Position numbers and translations under genes: made by a program. Shown here piece after piece: positions 7,522-14,969 of a stretch of 26,181 nt of DNA. Source of the stretch: Bacillota bacterium (GTDB lineage Bacteria > Bacillota > Clostridia > Christensenellales > CAG-138); NCBI GenBank assembly GCA_023426265.1, contig JAFABA010000128.1, positions 1-26,181 of the forward strand, given 5' to 3'. The notes beneath the pieces are model-generated. The model worked only from the letters and a program-made list of their open reading frames with translations. It ran no database searches and was not told where the DNA came from. Position 1 is the first letter of the stretch. The number at the start of each line of letters is the position of its first letter.

Positions 7522-8967
7522 TCAATAGACCAGCCACCCCGCGACATACGCGCACAGATAAAGCAGCTGCAGCAGCGCAAGAAGCGCATAGACCATCCAC
7601 GCGGCGCGCGACCTTACCAGCCTGTTGAGCGCCAGTGCAAGCGGGAAGCAAGCCGCCAAATACCGGGGCGCAGACAACAGCCAGGTCGCTCCCATGCTGA
7701 TAAAATAATATGCCACAAAGTAGGCGATGTAGCTTGGCCTGAGTGCGTAGGATTCTCCTGTGCGAGGCTTGGCGCCGCCCTCCGGCTGTGCAACTTCTTC
7801 TTCCAATTTTGAGGGCTGCCGTTTTTCCCGCAGAGCAAATACCATAACAAGCGGCGCGCCGAACAAGAACACGAGGTTGGGAAGCCAAAGCCCCAGCGCC
7901 GCTTCCCGCCATGTGGAAAGGCTTGTGATGAGTTCATTCGTCTGGTAGGACGCGGTATGGAAGAACCAGCCCAGCTTCTGATTCCAATGCTCACTTTGAT
8001 AGCGCAGGAACGTGAATGCGTCCCCGGTGACACTTTTGTTGATGACAAGATACGCGCAAAAGCCCAAAGGAATAAGCAGCAACGCGGGAGCGCGCAGCAG
8101 GAAAAAGCCTGTCCACTTGCCCGTTTCTTTTCTGTGCCGTACGGCGTCACCGATCAACTCCACCGCCACCGGCACAAAAAGCATGAGCCCCAGCACCCGC
8201 GTAAAGGAAGCTAAAGCGCCCAGGACGCAGGCGGTCCAATAGTATTTTTTCCTTGTAAGCAGCATCACCGCGAGGGATAGAAGCAAAAACAACCCGTCGC
8301 TCATGGGCGCGTTAAACAAAAATGCCGCGGGCAGCAGCATAAAAATCACAACTGCGCGCATCGCCGCCGCGCGATCCATATCCAGGAGAGCAAGCTCGTA
8401 GAGCAATACCCCCGAGGTTGCGGTAGAAAGCAGTGATACCGCTATTCCTGCCGCGAACGTATTCTGCGTAATTTCGCTCAAAAGCCGGACCACAATGGGG
8501 TAAAGCGGAAAAAACACGATATGGAACCTGGCGTCGCCTTCCGTAACGTACCAGTTGTTCGCAATGCCCAGATAATGGGGCGCGTCCCCCACGTTCCAGA
8601 TCGAAAGCGTATCAACCAGCCCGCCCGGATACCCCTTTTGCAGCGCAAATAAGGCGTAGGCTACAACATATACGCCTATCCTGGCCAGCAGCAGCAGCAA
8701 AAAGAGACGGACGACCGGATGCCGGTACGCCCGCCTGAGGCTTCTGCGCCCAAGTGACTCTTCAAGCGTTTTTTCCGGCTCGCCGGAAAAAGCGCCAATA
8801 AGCTCGCGCAGGCACTGCGCGCACAAAAACCCAAAGAGCGCCGTAAGAACGGCGGCCGCCGCAGCGGAGACCGCCGTGATGGAAGACTCTGTGAACGCCC
8901 AATACCCGTATGCCGCGGCAAGCGCAACAAATACCGCCGCCGTTATAGAAATCCTTACCTTCTGCAT
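7522..8967 (-). CDS. PIG-V-type membrane mannosyltransferase (GT-C fold)
   Basis: The 481-residue protein has about ten membrane segments. It shows the PIG-V/GPI mannosyltransferase 2 pattern: an outer-loop WNVGDAPHYLGIA with the acidic catalytic candidate, FFPLYPIVVRLL, PAAFLFNAPMSDGLFLLLSL and ASFTRVLGLMLF. GT-C enzymes transfer sugars from polyprenyl-phosphate donors outside the membrane. In bacteria, which lack GPI anchors, PIG-V relatives probably modify wall polymers, lipids or proteins. The acceptor here is unknown. A soluble insert rich in Lys and Glu (about 395-415) lies between late helices. The gene follows the unknown membrane-anchored gene by only 10 nt. Confidence 0.82.
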   Translation of the reverse strand: MQKVRISITAAVFVALAAAYGYWAFTESSITAVSAAAAAVLTALFGFLCAQCLRELIGAFSGEPEKTLEESLGRRSLRRAYRHPVVRLFLLLLLARIGVYVVAYALFALQKGYPGGLVDTLSIWNVGDAPHYLGIANNWYVTEGDARFHIVFFPLYPIVVRLLSEITQNTFAAGIAVSLLSTATSGVLLYELALLDMDRAAAMRAVVIFMLLPAAFLFNAPMSDGLFLLLSLAVMLLTRKKYYWTACVLGALASFTRVLGLMLFVPVAVELIGDAVRHRKETGKWTGFFLLRAPALLLIPLGFCAYLVINKSVTGDAFTFLRYQSEHWNQKLGWFFHTASYQTNELITSLSTWREAALGLWLPNLVFLFGAPLVMVFALREKRQPSKLEEEVAQPEGGAKPRTGESYALRPSYIAYFVAYYFISMGATWLLSAPRYLAACFPLALALNRLVRSRAAWMVYALLALLQLLYLCAYVAGWLVY

Positions 8968-8977
8968 GCTCCTCCCG

Positions 8978-9577
8978 CTAAACGCGGCGCAACGCCTTTG
9001 GCTTGCCCAGAATTTCGCTCAATATTACGCCCTCCGCCACAGCGCCCGGATCATGCCCAAGCCTCGTGATGACGTCCAGCGCGATACCCGGCCGCTCCTG
9101 CAACTCTCTCGAATCGCGCACAACGGCAGCCCTGTGCCCCGCCGCCCGGTTGCCTTCCATGCTGCCTTCCGTATGCGCATGGACGCCCGCGCCGCGCATC
9201 AAGGTCGCGTGGCGGCCCTGTGTGGCCTCCATATGCGCCACGACCGTCGCTGAGGGCATGATCACGCTACCTCTAGCCGCAAGCCCTCCCTCCATTTGGA
9301 CATTGCTGCTTTCATACGTCTGCACGCGCTGCGGGACCGGGACGGGGCGTACCGGCAGATCCGCCCCGGGCTCCCCTTCAAAGCCCGGGGAAGCCTCCCC
9401 GTAAACGGCCGCTCCCTGTGTTTCCTGCATGGAGGGCGCCGGAGGAAAGCGCGGATCGGCAACGGGGGGCTGCGCAGAACGTGCCCTCGCTTCCCGCTGC
9501 TCCTGTTCCCGCTTCTTTTTATTTGCGCTCCCTACAAGAAACACAATGGCGATAATGATGCCAATGATAATATCCAT
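8978..9577 (-). CDS. Uncharacterised membrane-anchored protein in the floA cluster
   Basis: I do not recognise a named family. The 199-residue protein has one N-terminal membrane helix (about 2-17, MDIIIGIIIAIVFLVG), then a basic stretch (NKKKREQEQREARAR). A long low-complexity part rich in Ala, Pro, Gly and Gln (about 35-150) follows. The compact C-terminus (about 165-199) ends VILSEILGKPKALRRV and looks like the conserved portion. The start is ATG at 9577, with GGAGGG 5 nt upstream; the frame also allows TTG at 9589. It lies 55 nt after floA and 10 nt before the mannosyltransferase gene. By inference it could be a scaffold or partner of FloA microdomains, but nothing in the sequence proves this. 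Confidence 0.75.
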   Translation of the reverse strand: MDIIIGIIIAIVFLVGSANKKKREQEQREARARSAQPPVADPRFPPAPSMQETQGAAVYGEASPGFEGEPGADLPVRPVPVPQRVQTYESSNVQMEGGLAARGSVIMPSATVVAHMEATQGRHATLMRGAGVHAHTEGSMEGNRAAGHRAAVVRDSRELQERPGIALDVITRLGHDPGAVAEGVILSEILGKPKALRRV

Positions 9578-9632
9578 ACTGCCCTCCAAATCGCCTCAAA
9601 AGCCCTGCGGACTGTCAGCGGATTTAAGACGA

Positions 9633-10613
9633 TTACTCGCCCTTCTTTTCCGGCTCGGCGGTCTTGGAGATAGCCTTGCGCATCTCGGTATCCGATATCA
9701 CGTTCTGCATGTTGTAATAGTCGAGCACCCCGAGCCTGCCTTCGCGGAACGCGTGCGCCATGGCGCGCGGCACCTCGGCCTCGGCCTCGATGACCTTGGC
9801 GCGCATGCCCTGGGCCTCCGCCTTGTTCTCCTGCTCCTGCGCCACGGCCATGGCACGCCGTTCTTCCGCTTTCGCCTGCGCAATGCGCTTATCCGCTTCC
9901 GCCTGGTCGATCTGCAATTGCGCGCCGACGTTGCGGCCTACATCCACATCCGCGATATCGATGGAAAGTATCTCAAACGCGGTGCCCGCGTCGAGACCCT
10001 TGTTCAATACCGTACGGGAAATGCTGTCCGGATTCTCCAACACCTCTTTATGGCTGTATGCGGAGCCAACGGTGGTGACGATGCCCTCGCCGATACGGGC
10101 GATGACGGTTTCCTCCCCCGCGCCGCCGACCAGGCGGTCGATGTTCGCGCGCACGGTCACGCGCGCTTTGGCGCGAAGCTCAATACCGTCCTTCGCGATA
10201 GCGGCGATGACCGGCGTTTCGATGACCTTGGGATTAACGCTCATCTGCACGGCAGTCAACACATCGCGCCCGGCCAGATCGATAGCGCAGGCCCGCTCAA
10301 AATCCAGCGGGATGCCGGCGCGCTGCGCCGCGATGAGGGCGTTGACCACGCGGTCCACGTTGCCGCCCGCCAGATAATGCGCTTCCAGCTTGTTGATGGG
10401 CAGCACCAGCCCTGCCTTGGTGGCCTTGATCATGGGGTTGACGATGCGCGCGGGAATAACTTTTCGAATGCGCATGCCGATTAACTGCGTGATGCTCACC
10501 TTCACCCCGGAAGCCAGCGCAGCGATCCACAGCCTTATGGGGATGAAGCTAAAGAATATGGAAAGGAATACGATAGCGCCGATAATGATGAGAATTGCCC
10601 AAAAAACGTCCAT
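9633..10613 (-). CDS. floA: Flotillin-like protein FloA
   Basis: The 326-residue protein matches FloA (YqfA, UPF0365). One N-terminal membrane helix (about 4-27) is followed by IRLWIAALASGVKVS, an SPFH/PHB-like domain (about 35-200) with VNALIAAQRAGI and GRDVLTAVQMSVNP, and a coiled coil rich in Ala, Glu and Gln (about 235-285). Flotillins organise membrane microdomains that affect wall synthesis, secretion and signalling. AAGGAGAA lies 7 nt before the ATG. NfeD lies directly upstream on the same strand, the standard SPFH-NfeD pairing, and a membrane-anchored unknown follows. The gap to nfeD holds a strong palindrome rather than a visible promoter. Confidence 0.96.
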   Translation of the reverse strand: MDVFWAILIIIGAIVFLSIFFSFIPIRLWIAALASGVKVSITQLIGMRIRKVIPARIVNPMIKATKAGLVLPINKLEAHYLAGGNVDRVVNALIAAQRAGIPLDFERACAIDLAGRDVLTAVQMSVNPKVIETPVIAAIAKDGIELRAKARVTVRANIDRLVGGAGEETVIARIGEGIVTTVGSAYSHKEVLENPDSISRTVLNKGLDAGTAFEILSIDIADVDVGRNVGAQLQIDQAEADKRIAQAKAEERRAMAVAQEQENKAEAQGMRAKVIEAEAEVPRAMAHAFREGRLGVLDYYNMQNVISDTEMRKAISKTAEPEKKGE

Positions 10614-10652
10614 GGTGTTCTCCTTTCGTGACGGCCCAGGCCGTAATATCAG

Positions 10653-10686
10653 CCACTGACAAAGTCCTAAAGGACTTTGTCAGTGG
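10653..10686. repeat. 15-bp perfect hairpin between nfeD and floA
   Basis: CCACTGACAAAGTCC and GGACTTTGTCAGTGG form a perfect 15-bp stem with a TAAA loop. There is no T tract on the minus strand where the genes are read, so it is not a standard terminator. It may set the nfeD:floA ratio by mRNA processing, or belong to the intergenic palindrome family. Confidence 0.75.
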
Positions 10687-10703
10687 GTCTTCCTGATTGA
10701 ATT

Positions 10704-10731
10704 GTGTGGGACTGCGGTCCCCCACACCCCC
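10704..10731. repeat. CCCCACACCCC-type hairpin, relative of 3483-3509
   Basis: GTGTGGGAC-tgcg-GTCCCCCACAC folds with two bulged Cs and is followed by CCCC. The hairpin at 3483-3503 has the same layout (GGGGAAAC, GTTTCCCC) and is also followed by ACACCCC. Both lie in intergenic gaps of the same operon block. This suggests copies of one dispersed palindrome rather than unrelated terminators. Confidence 0.5.
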
Positions 10732-10758
10732 AAGGGGAATGAGTCAGTCGGCAATTTG

Positions 10759-11253
10759 TTATAACGCAGTTTCTTTCGCCGCACCGACGCGGATGCGCAG
10801 GCCTTCCACCTGCTGCACCGTCACGTTGGTGTTGGCAGGCAAAAATTCGCCGCCCGTCACCACGTCGAGCACGTTGTCCCCGAATTTCGCTTTCCCAGCG
10901 GGACGCAGCGGGGTAACGGAAACGCCGGTCTGCCCCATGTACTGCTCATACGCCGTTTCCATAATATTGGTGGACTCGCCCACGATGCGGTCATGCAGTA
11001 TGATGCGGGTTTTATCAAACTTGCCCTTGGCGGCAAGCCGGAAAAGCAGCAGCAACCCTACCGCAATGATAAACAGGATGAGCGCGGCAAGAAACAGCAT
11101 GCCCCTGGGATTGCGGATCTGAAACAGCACCGCCGCCAGAAACGCCACGGCGCCCAACGCCCCGGATATGCCGAGGCCGGGGGTGAACATCTCCACCACA
11201 AAGAGTATGATGCCGATCCCCAGTAAAATGAACGTAATGGTCATAGAATCCAT
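10759..11253 (-). CDS. NfeD-like membrane protein
   Basis: The 164-residue protein has about three membrane helices (about 7-24, 28-45 and 52-73), with VVEMFTPGLGISGALGAVAF typical of NfeD. A C-terminal OB-fold domain (about 95-164) follows, with GQTGVSVTPLRPAGKAKFG and a V-x-V-x2-VEG-x2-I-x-V ending (VTVQQVEGLRIRV). NfeD proteins are partners of SPFH proteins such as FloA, which lies next downstream. This is the short form without the N-terminal ClpP-like protease domain. GGAGG precedes the ATG. It is the first gene of the minus-strand block. Confidence 0.92.
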   Translation of the reverse strand: MDSMTITFILLGIGIILFVVEMFTPGLGISGALGAVAFLAAVLFQIRNPRGMLFLAALILFIIAVGLLLLFRLAAKGKFDKTRIILHDRIVGESTNIMETAYEQYMGQTGVSVTPLRPAGKAKFGDNVLDVVTGGEFLPANTNVTVQQVEGLRIRVGAAKETAL

Positions 11254-11401
11254 CTCGGGTGCCTCCTTTACCTAAAAGCCCTCTTCCTCCGCCCTTTTCC
11301 CTGCGCGGGGTTACATGCCGCCCCATGCGGGTAAAATAAAGCGATTACAGCCTAAGCCGGCGGCGGCGACGGCATTTTATGCCCACGTTTCGTTTTTTCT
11401 T

Positions 11402-11410
11402 ATTATAGCA
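11402..11410 (-). promoter_or_regulatory. Extended -10 promoter for the nfeD-floA block
   Basis: On the minus strand TGC-TATAAT gives an extended -10 element. No good -35 is present at the usual spacing, which the TGn motif can offset. Transcription would start near 11395, about 140 nt before the nfeD ATG. Confidence 0.5.
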
Positions 11411-11497
11411 TAGAATACTCATGCGGGGGGATAAAATGCAGGGCTGTTTGGATGCAAAGCAGTTTGTTTTGCGCAGATTCCCAAAAACCGGCACGCT

Positions 11498-11525
11498 TTG
11501 CATCAGGGGCGGCGCATGGTATAAT
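11498..11525 (+). promoter_or_regulatory. glgP promoter
   Basis: TTGCAT and TATAAT are separated by 16 nt, a good sigma-A match. The start would fall near 11532, leaving a leader of about 160 nt that contains the 58-bp repeat. Confidence 0.65.
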
Positions 11526-11551
11526 GTGCAATGTAGCGTTTTCAACGACGT

Positions 11552-11609
11552 AGGGCTCTGCCTGGCGGGCCCACAGTTTGCAATGGGCACGCAATCCCTA
11601 GCGGGCTTG
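11552..11609 (+). repeat. 58-bp dispersed repeat, copy 1 (glgP leader)
   Basis: This copy matches the reverse complement of 14164-14221 at 50 of 58 positions by hand alignment. The identical core contains GGGCCCACAGTTTGCAATGG. Short stems flank the core: GGGCTC with GGGCCC on the left, and CAAtCC with GGCTTG on the right. Both copies lie in non-coding DNA, in opposite orientations, on either side of glgP. Confidence 0.8.
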
Positions 11610-11690
11610 CACTGAGCCCCCGAAAAAGGTAATGACCCGGGTAAATTGTATCCCGTTTCAACATAAGTTTTTAAAGGATGAGGCCACAGG

Positions 11691-14054
11691 ATGAAGGACA
11701 AGCAGGACTTGATGCGGGACATAGAGAACAGGCTGATCAGCGATTATCAGGTTTCGCTTGCAGGCGCAACGCTTGCACAGCTCCACAATGCACTTGGCGA
11801 CGAAGCCATGGCGAGCATTGCGGCGGATTGGTACAATAGCCGCCACGCGCGGGACTGCGTGCGGCGCGCCTACTATTTCAGCGCCGAATACATGATGGGG
11901 CGCATGGTATACAACAACCTGCTTTCGCTGGACGCGCTCGATGAAGTGCGCGGAGCGTTTCAGGAGCGCGGGCTTGATCTTTCCGCGTTTGAGGATATTG
12001 AAGACGCGGCTTTGGGCAACGGCGGCCTGGGCAGGCTTGCCGCGTGTTTTTTGGACTCAGCGGCTACGCATATGCTGCCGCTGGACGGATACGGCATCCG
12101 GTATAAATTCGGCCTGTTCAAGCAGAGCTTCCGGGACGGTTTCCAGGCGGAAAGCGCGGACGACTGGCAGCGTTTTGGCGACCCGTGGAGCATCCGGCGG
12201 GACACGCATGCCGTGAACGTCCAGTTTGCGGGCCAGACGGTGCGCGCCGTGCCCTACGATATGCCCATATTGGGCTACCGTTCGGACAACATCGGCACGC
12301 TCAGGCTATGGCAGAGCGAACCGATTGAGGAATTCGACTTCCAGGCGTTCAACGATCAGCAGTACGGTCTGGCCGTGCGCGAAAAGAACGCTGTGGAGGA
12401 CATTACCCGCGTGCTTTACCCCAACGACAGCACCTACGCGGGCAAGCAATTGCGATTAAAGCAGCAGTACTTCCTTTCGAGCGCGTCGCTGCAGGACATC
12501 TTATATAACTTCAAGCGCGCGCACGGGGATTTGTCTAGCTTTGCGGATCTGGTGGCCATACAGCTGAACGATACGCACCCTGTCGTGAGCATTCCCGAGC
12601 TCATACGGCTACTGATGCTCGAAGGATGGAGCTTTGAAGTTGCGTTCCAGGTGTCTTGCCGCGTGTTCTCCTATACCAACCATACCGTCATGGCGGAAGC
12701 CATGGAAAAATGGGATGTGGAGCTTTTCAAGTCCGTCATTCCCGAAGTGTTCGACATCATATACAAAATCAACGCCCGCTTCTGCGGGGAGCTGATGGCG
12801 AAGGGCTTCCCCAATATCCATGAGGTTTCCATCATACAGGGGCCGGTCATCCATATGGCGAATCTCGCGTCCTACTGCTCGCGCACCATCAACGGCGTGG
12901 CGCAGATCCATACGGAGATATTGAAGAGCAACGTGCTCAAACACTTCTATACGCTCTACCCCGAGCGGTTCCAGAACAAGACCAACGGCATCACGCAGCG
13001 CCGCTGGCTCAAGCTCTGCAACCCCGAGCTTTCGGATTTTATTACCGCGCGCATCGGCGAAGGCTGGATCACCGAGCTTGACGAATTGGAAAAATTGAAG
13101 GCGTTTACAGCAAACGCGGATATCGAGGCGTTCAACGCCGTGAAGCACCAGAAAAAGGCGCAGCTTTCCGCGTATATTCAAAAAGCGGAGGGCATATTGC
13201 TGCCGCCGGACTTCCTGTTCGATGTGCAGGTCAAACGCATGCACGAATATAAGCGCCAGCTGCTGAACGCGTTTTCCATACTGGACATTTATTTCGGCCT
13301 CAAGGAAGGGCGCATCCGCAACTTTACGCCCACGGCGTTTATTTTCGGCGCCAAGGCCGCGCCCGGCTACTGGCGCGCCAAGGCCATCATCAAATTTATC
13401 CACGAGGTTGCGCGGCTCATCAACAACGACAAAAGCATGCAAGGCCTGTTGCGCGTGGTGTTCGTGGCCAACTACAACTGCTCCTACGCGGAGCGGATCA
13501 TTCCCGCCGTAGACGTGAGCGAGCAGATCTCCCCCGCAGGAACCGAGGCAAGCGGCACGGGCAACATGAAACTGATGCTCAACGGCGCTGTCACCTTGGG
13601 CACGTACGATGGCGCGAACGTGGAAATTGTGGAGCAGGCGGGGGCCGAAAACAATTTCATATTCGGCAAATCCTTCGCGGAGCTCAACGCCATACGGGTA
13701 AAGTACGACCCGCGCGCGCTGCATGCGAGCGAGCCCCGCATCCGCCGTGTGGTGGATACATTGGTGGACGGCACGTTCGGAAGGCTGGACGTGTTTGACG
13801 AGCTGCATTCTAGCCTGCTTACCGGCGGCAGCTACGGCCTGCCCGACCAATACTATGTTCTGTTGGAGCTTCTTCCTTATATCGATAAGAAGCTGGAGGC
13901 GAACCTCGCCTACCAGGACCGCATCGCGTTCGGCAAAAAGTGCCTGATGAACACGGCGAGTGCCGCCAAATTCTCCAGCGACCGCACCATACGGGAATAC
14001 GCGGCGGATATCTGGGACATCAAGCCCATGACAAGCCTAAATTGCAACATTTAA
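11691..14054 (+). CDS. glgP: Glycogen/maltodextrin phosphorylase
   Basis: The 787-residue GT35 phosphorylase is close to the bacterial length of about 800. It shows the family blocks in order: NGGLGRLAACFLDS, QLNDTHPVVSIPEL, TNGITQRRWL, VQVKRMHEYKRQL, and the pyridoxal phosphate site with K627 in GTGNMKLMLNGA. The enzyme releases glucose 1-phosphate from alpha-1,4-glucans. The ATG follows AAAGGATGAGGCCACAGG, a modest ribosome site. No glgA, glgB, glgC or malQ lies nearby, so it may serve maltodextrin or stored glycogen made elsewhere. It has its own promoter, is transcribed alone, and is flanked by inverted 58-bp repeats. Confidence 0.97.
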   Translation: MKDKQDLMRDIENRLISDYQVSLAGATLAQLHNALGDEAMASIAADWYNSRHARDCVRRAYYFSAEYMMGRMVYNNLLSLDALDEVRGAFQERGLDLSAFEDIEDAALGNGGLGRLAACFLDSAATHMLPLDGYGIRYKFGLFKQSFRDGFQAESADDWQRFGDPWSIRRDTHAVNVQFAGQTVRAVPYDMPILGYRSDNIGTLRLWQSEPIEEFDFQAFNDQQYGLAVREKNAVEDITRVLYPNDSTYAGKQLRLKQQYFLSSASLQDILYNFKRAHGDLSSFADLVAIQLNDTHPVVSIPELIRLLMLEGWSFEVAFQVSCRVFSYTNHTVMAEAMEKWDVELFKSVIPEVFDIIYKINARFCGELMAKGFPNIHEVSIIQGPVIHMANLASYCSRTINGVAQIHTEILKSNVLKHFYTLYPERFQNKTNGITQRRWLKLCNPELSDFITARIGEGWITELDELEKLKAFTANADIEAFNAVKHQKKAQLSAYIQKAEGILLPPDFLFDVQVKRMHEYKRQLLNAFSILDIYFGLKEGRIRNFTPTAFIFGAKAAPGYWRAKAIIKFIHEVARLINNDKSMQGLLRVVFVANYNCSYAERIIPAVDVSEQISPAGTEASGTGNMKLMLNGAVTLGTYDGANVEIVEQAGAENNFIFGKSFAELNAIRVKYDPRALHASEPRIRRVVDTLVDGTFGRLDVFDELHSSLLTGGSYGLPDQYYVLLELLPYIDKKLEANLAYQDRIAFGKKCLMNTASAAKFSSDRTIREYAADIWDIKPMTSLNCNI

Positions 14055-14064
14055 AAGATGGGTT

Positions 14065-14087
14065 CTTAGGGCCGTTACGGCCCTAAG
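14065..14087. repeat. 10-bp palindrome after glgP
   Basis: CTTAGGGCCG-tta-CGGCCCTAAG is a perfect 10-bp stem starting 11 nt after the glgP stop. It lacks a T tract. It could protect the mRNA 3' end, or form one end of the repeat element that extends to about 14221. Confidence 0.6.
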
Positions 14088-14163
14088 CGGGTGTTTGGGA
14101 GCTGAAGCTGAGCGCCGCCGGTGGCGGAGCAAGCGAAGCGGAGGCTCAGTGCGCAAGGGAGTA

Positions 14164-14221
14164 CAAGCCTACTAGGGCTTGCAAGACCATTGCAAACTGT
14201 GGGCCCGTCAGGCGGAGCCCT
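14164..14221 (-). repeat. 58-bp dispersed repeat, copy 2 (downstream of glgP)
   Basis: The reverse complement matches 11552-11609 at 50 of 58 positions. In this copy the CAAGCC...GGCTTG stem is perfect. The surrounding 14108-14149 also pairs (CTGAGC with GCTCAG), so the whole gap from 14065 to 14221 is highly structured. No gene is visible in it. Confidence 0.8.
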
Positions 14222-14282
14222 CAACGTACCCTTTTCCGATATTTTGTATCTATGGATATTAAATAATTAGGAGGACAAGCGT

Positions 14283-14969
14283 ATGAAGCGTATTGCCTGG
14301 CCGCTGCGGCTGGTCTTAGTGTTCGTTTGCCTGTTGTTTATCGTTTCGGCGCTGTTTTCGGCCATACGTCTTGTCATCAACCGTCCGGCGTTCTTTTATG
14401 CCGAGTATACGCGCCTGGACCACGCGCGCTACATGGGCATGAACACGGAGGATCTGGCCAACGCCACCATGCAGATGGTAAGGTATATGGAGGGAAGCGC
14501 CCCGAGCATCGACCTTGAGGTCACGGTAAACGGCAAGCGCGTTTCCATGTTCAACGACCGCGAGCGCGCGCACATGGTGGACGTGCTTGCGCTGTATCAG
14601 GGCTGGCGCACGGTATCGTATGCAAGTTTCGCCCTTGTTGCACTGCTGATCGTCCTGCTGCGCAGACGCCCGGGAGAGATCGCGCGTGCATTTCTCAATG
14701 CCAGCAAAGTGTTCGTGCTGCTGCTTGCAGCAATTGCCGTCTGGGTGTTGTTTGACTTCTCCTCGTTCTGGACGGCATTCCACCACCTGTTCTTCACGAA
14801 CGACCTGTGGCTGCTGGACCCCGCCACCTCGCGCATGATCAACATGATGCCGCAGCAGCTCTTCTTTGATATCGTGCTGTCCGTGGTTGCGGTGTTTCTC
14901 ATCCTGTGGGCGGCGCTCATCGCCGTGGCGGTTGCTGTGCGCCGGAAAGAAAAGCGGGCAGGCGCATGA
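14283..14969 (+). CDS. TIGR01906 family integral membrane protein (DUF1461)
   Basis: The 228-residue protein has four or five membrane helices (about 8-30, 110-127, 140-160 and 195-220). Family marks are an outer segment with FNDRERAHMVDV and the block FHHLFFTNDLWLLDP followed by MINMMPQQLFFD. The function of this family is unknown. GGAGGA lies 9 nt before the ATG. Its TGA overlaps the tsaD start as ATGA, so the two genes should be co-translated. Basic residues (RRKEKR) end the protein, probably on the inside. Confidence 0.88.
   Translation: MKRIAWPLRLVLVFVCLLFIVSALFSAIRLVINRPAFFYAEYTRLDHARYMGMNTEDLANATMQMVRYMEGSAPSIDLEVTVNGKRVSMFNDRERAHMVDVLALYQGWRTVSYASFALVALLIVLLRRRPGEIARAFLNASKVFVLLLAAIAVWVLFDFSSFWTAFHHLFFTNDLWLLDPATSRMINMMPQQLFFDIVLSVVAVFLILWAALIAVAVAVRRKEKRAGA

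Larger units (their letters stand above)
11254..11690. other. 437-bp divergent intergenic region between nfeD and glgP
   Basis: No convincing gene is seen here. It holds the minus-strand extended -10 promoter (11402-11410), the plus-strand glgP promoter (11498-11525) and one copy of the 58-bp repeat (11552-11609) inside the predicted glgP leader. Short frames here have no ribosome site and no recognisable content. Confidence 0.7.

Noticed and set aside
12609..13850. 413-codon minus-strand frame opposite glgP
   Set aside because: The glgP frame has all phosphorylase motifs. The opposite frame is a GC-driven shadow with His/Val/Asp-rich unstructured content.
14065..14087. Rho-independent terminator for glgP
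   Set aside because: The stem is perfect but no T tract follows on either strand, so it is listed as a palindrome.
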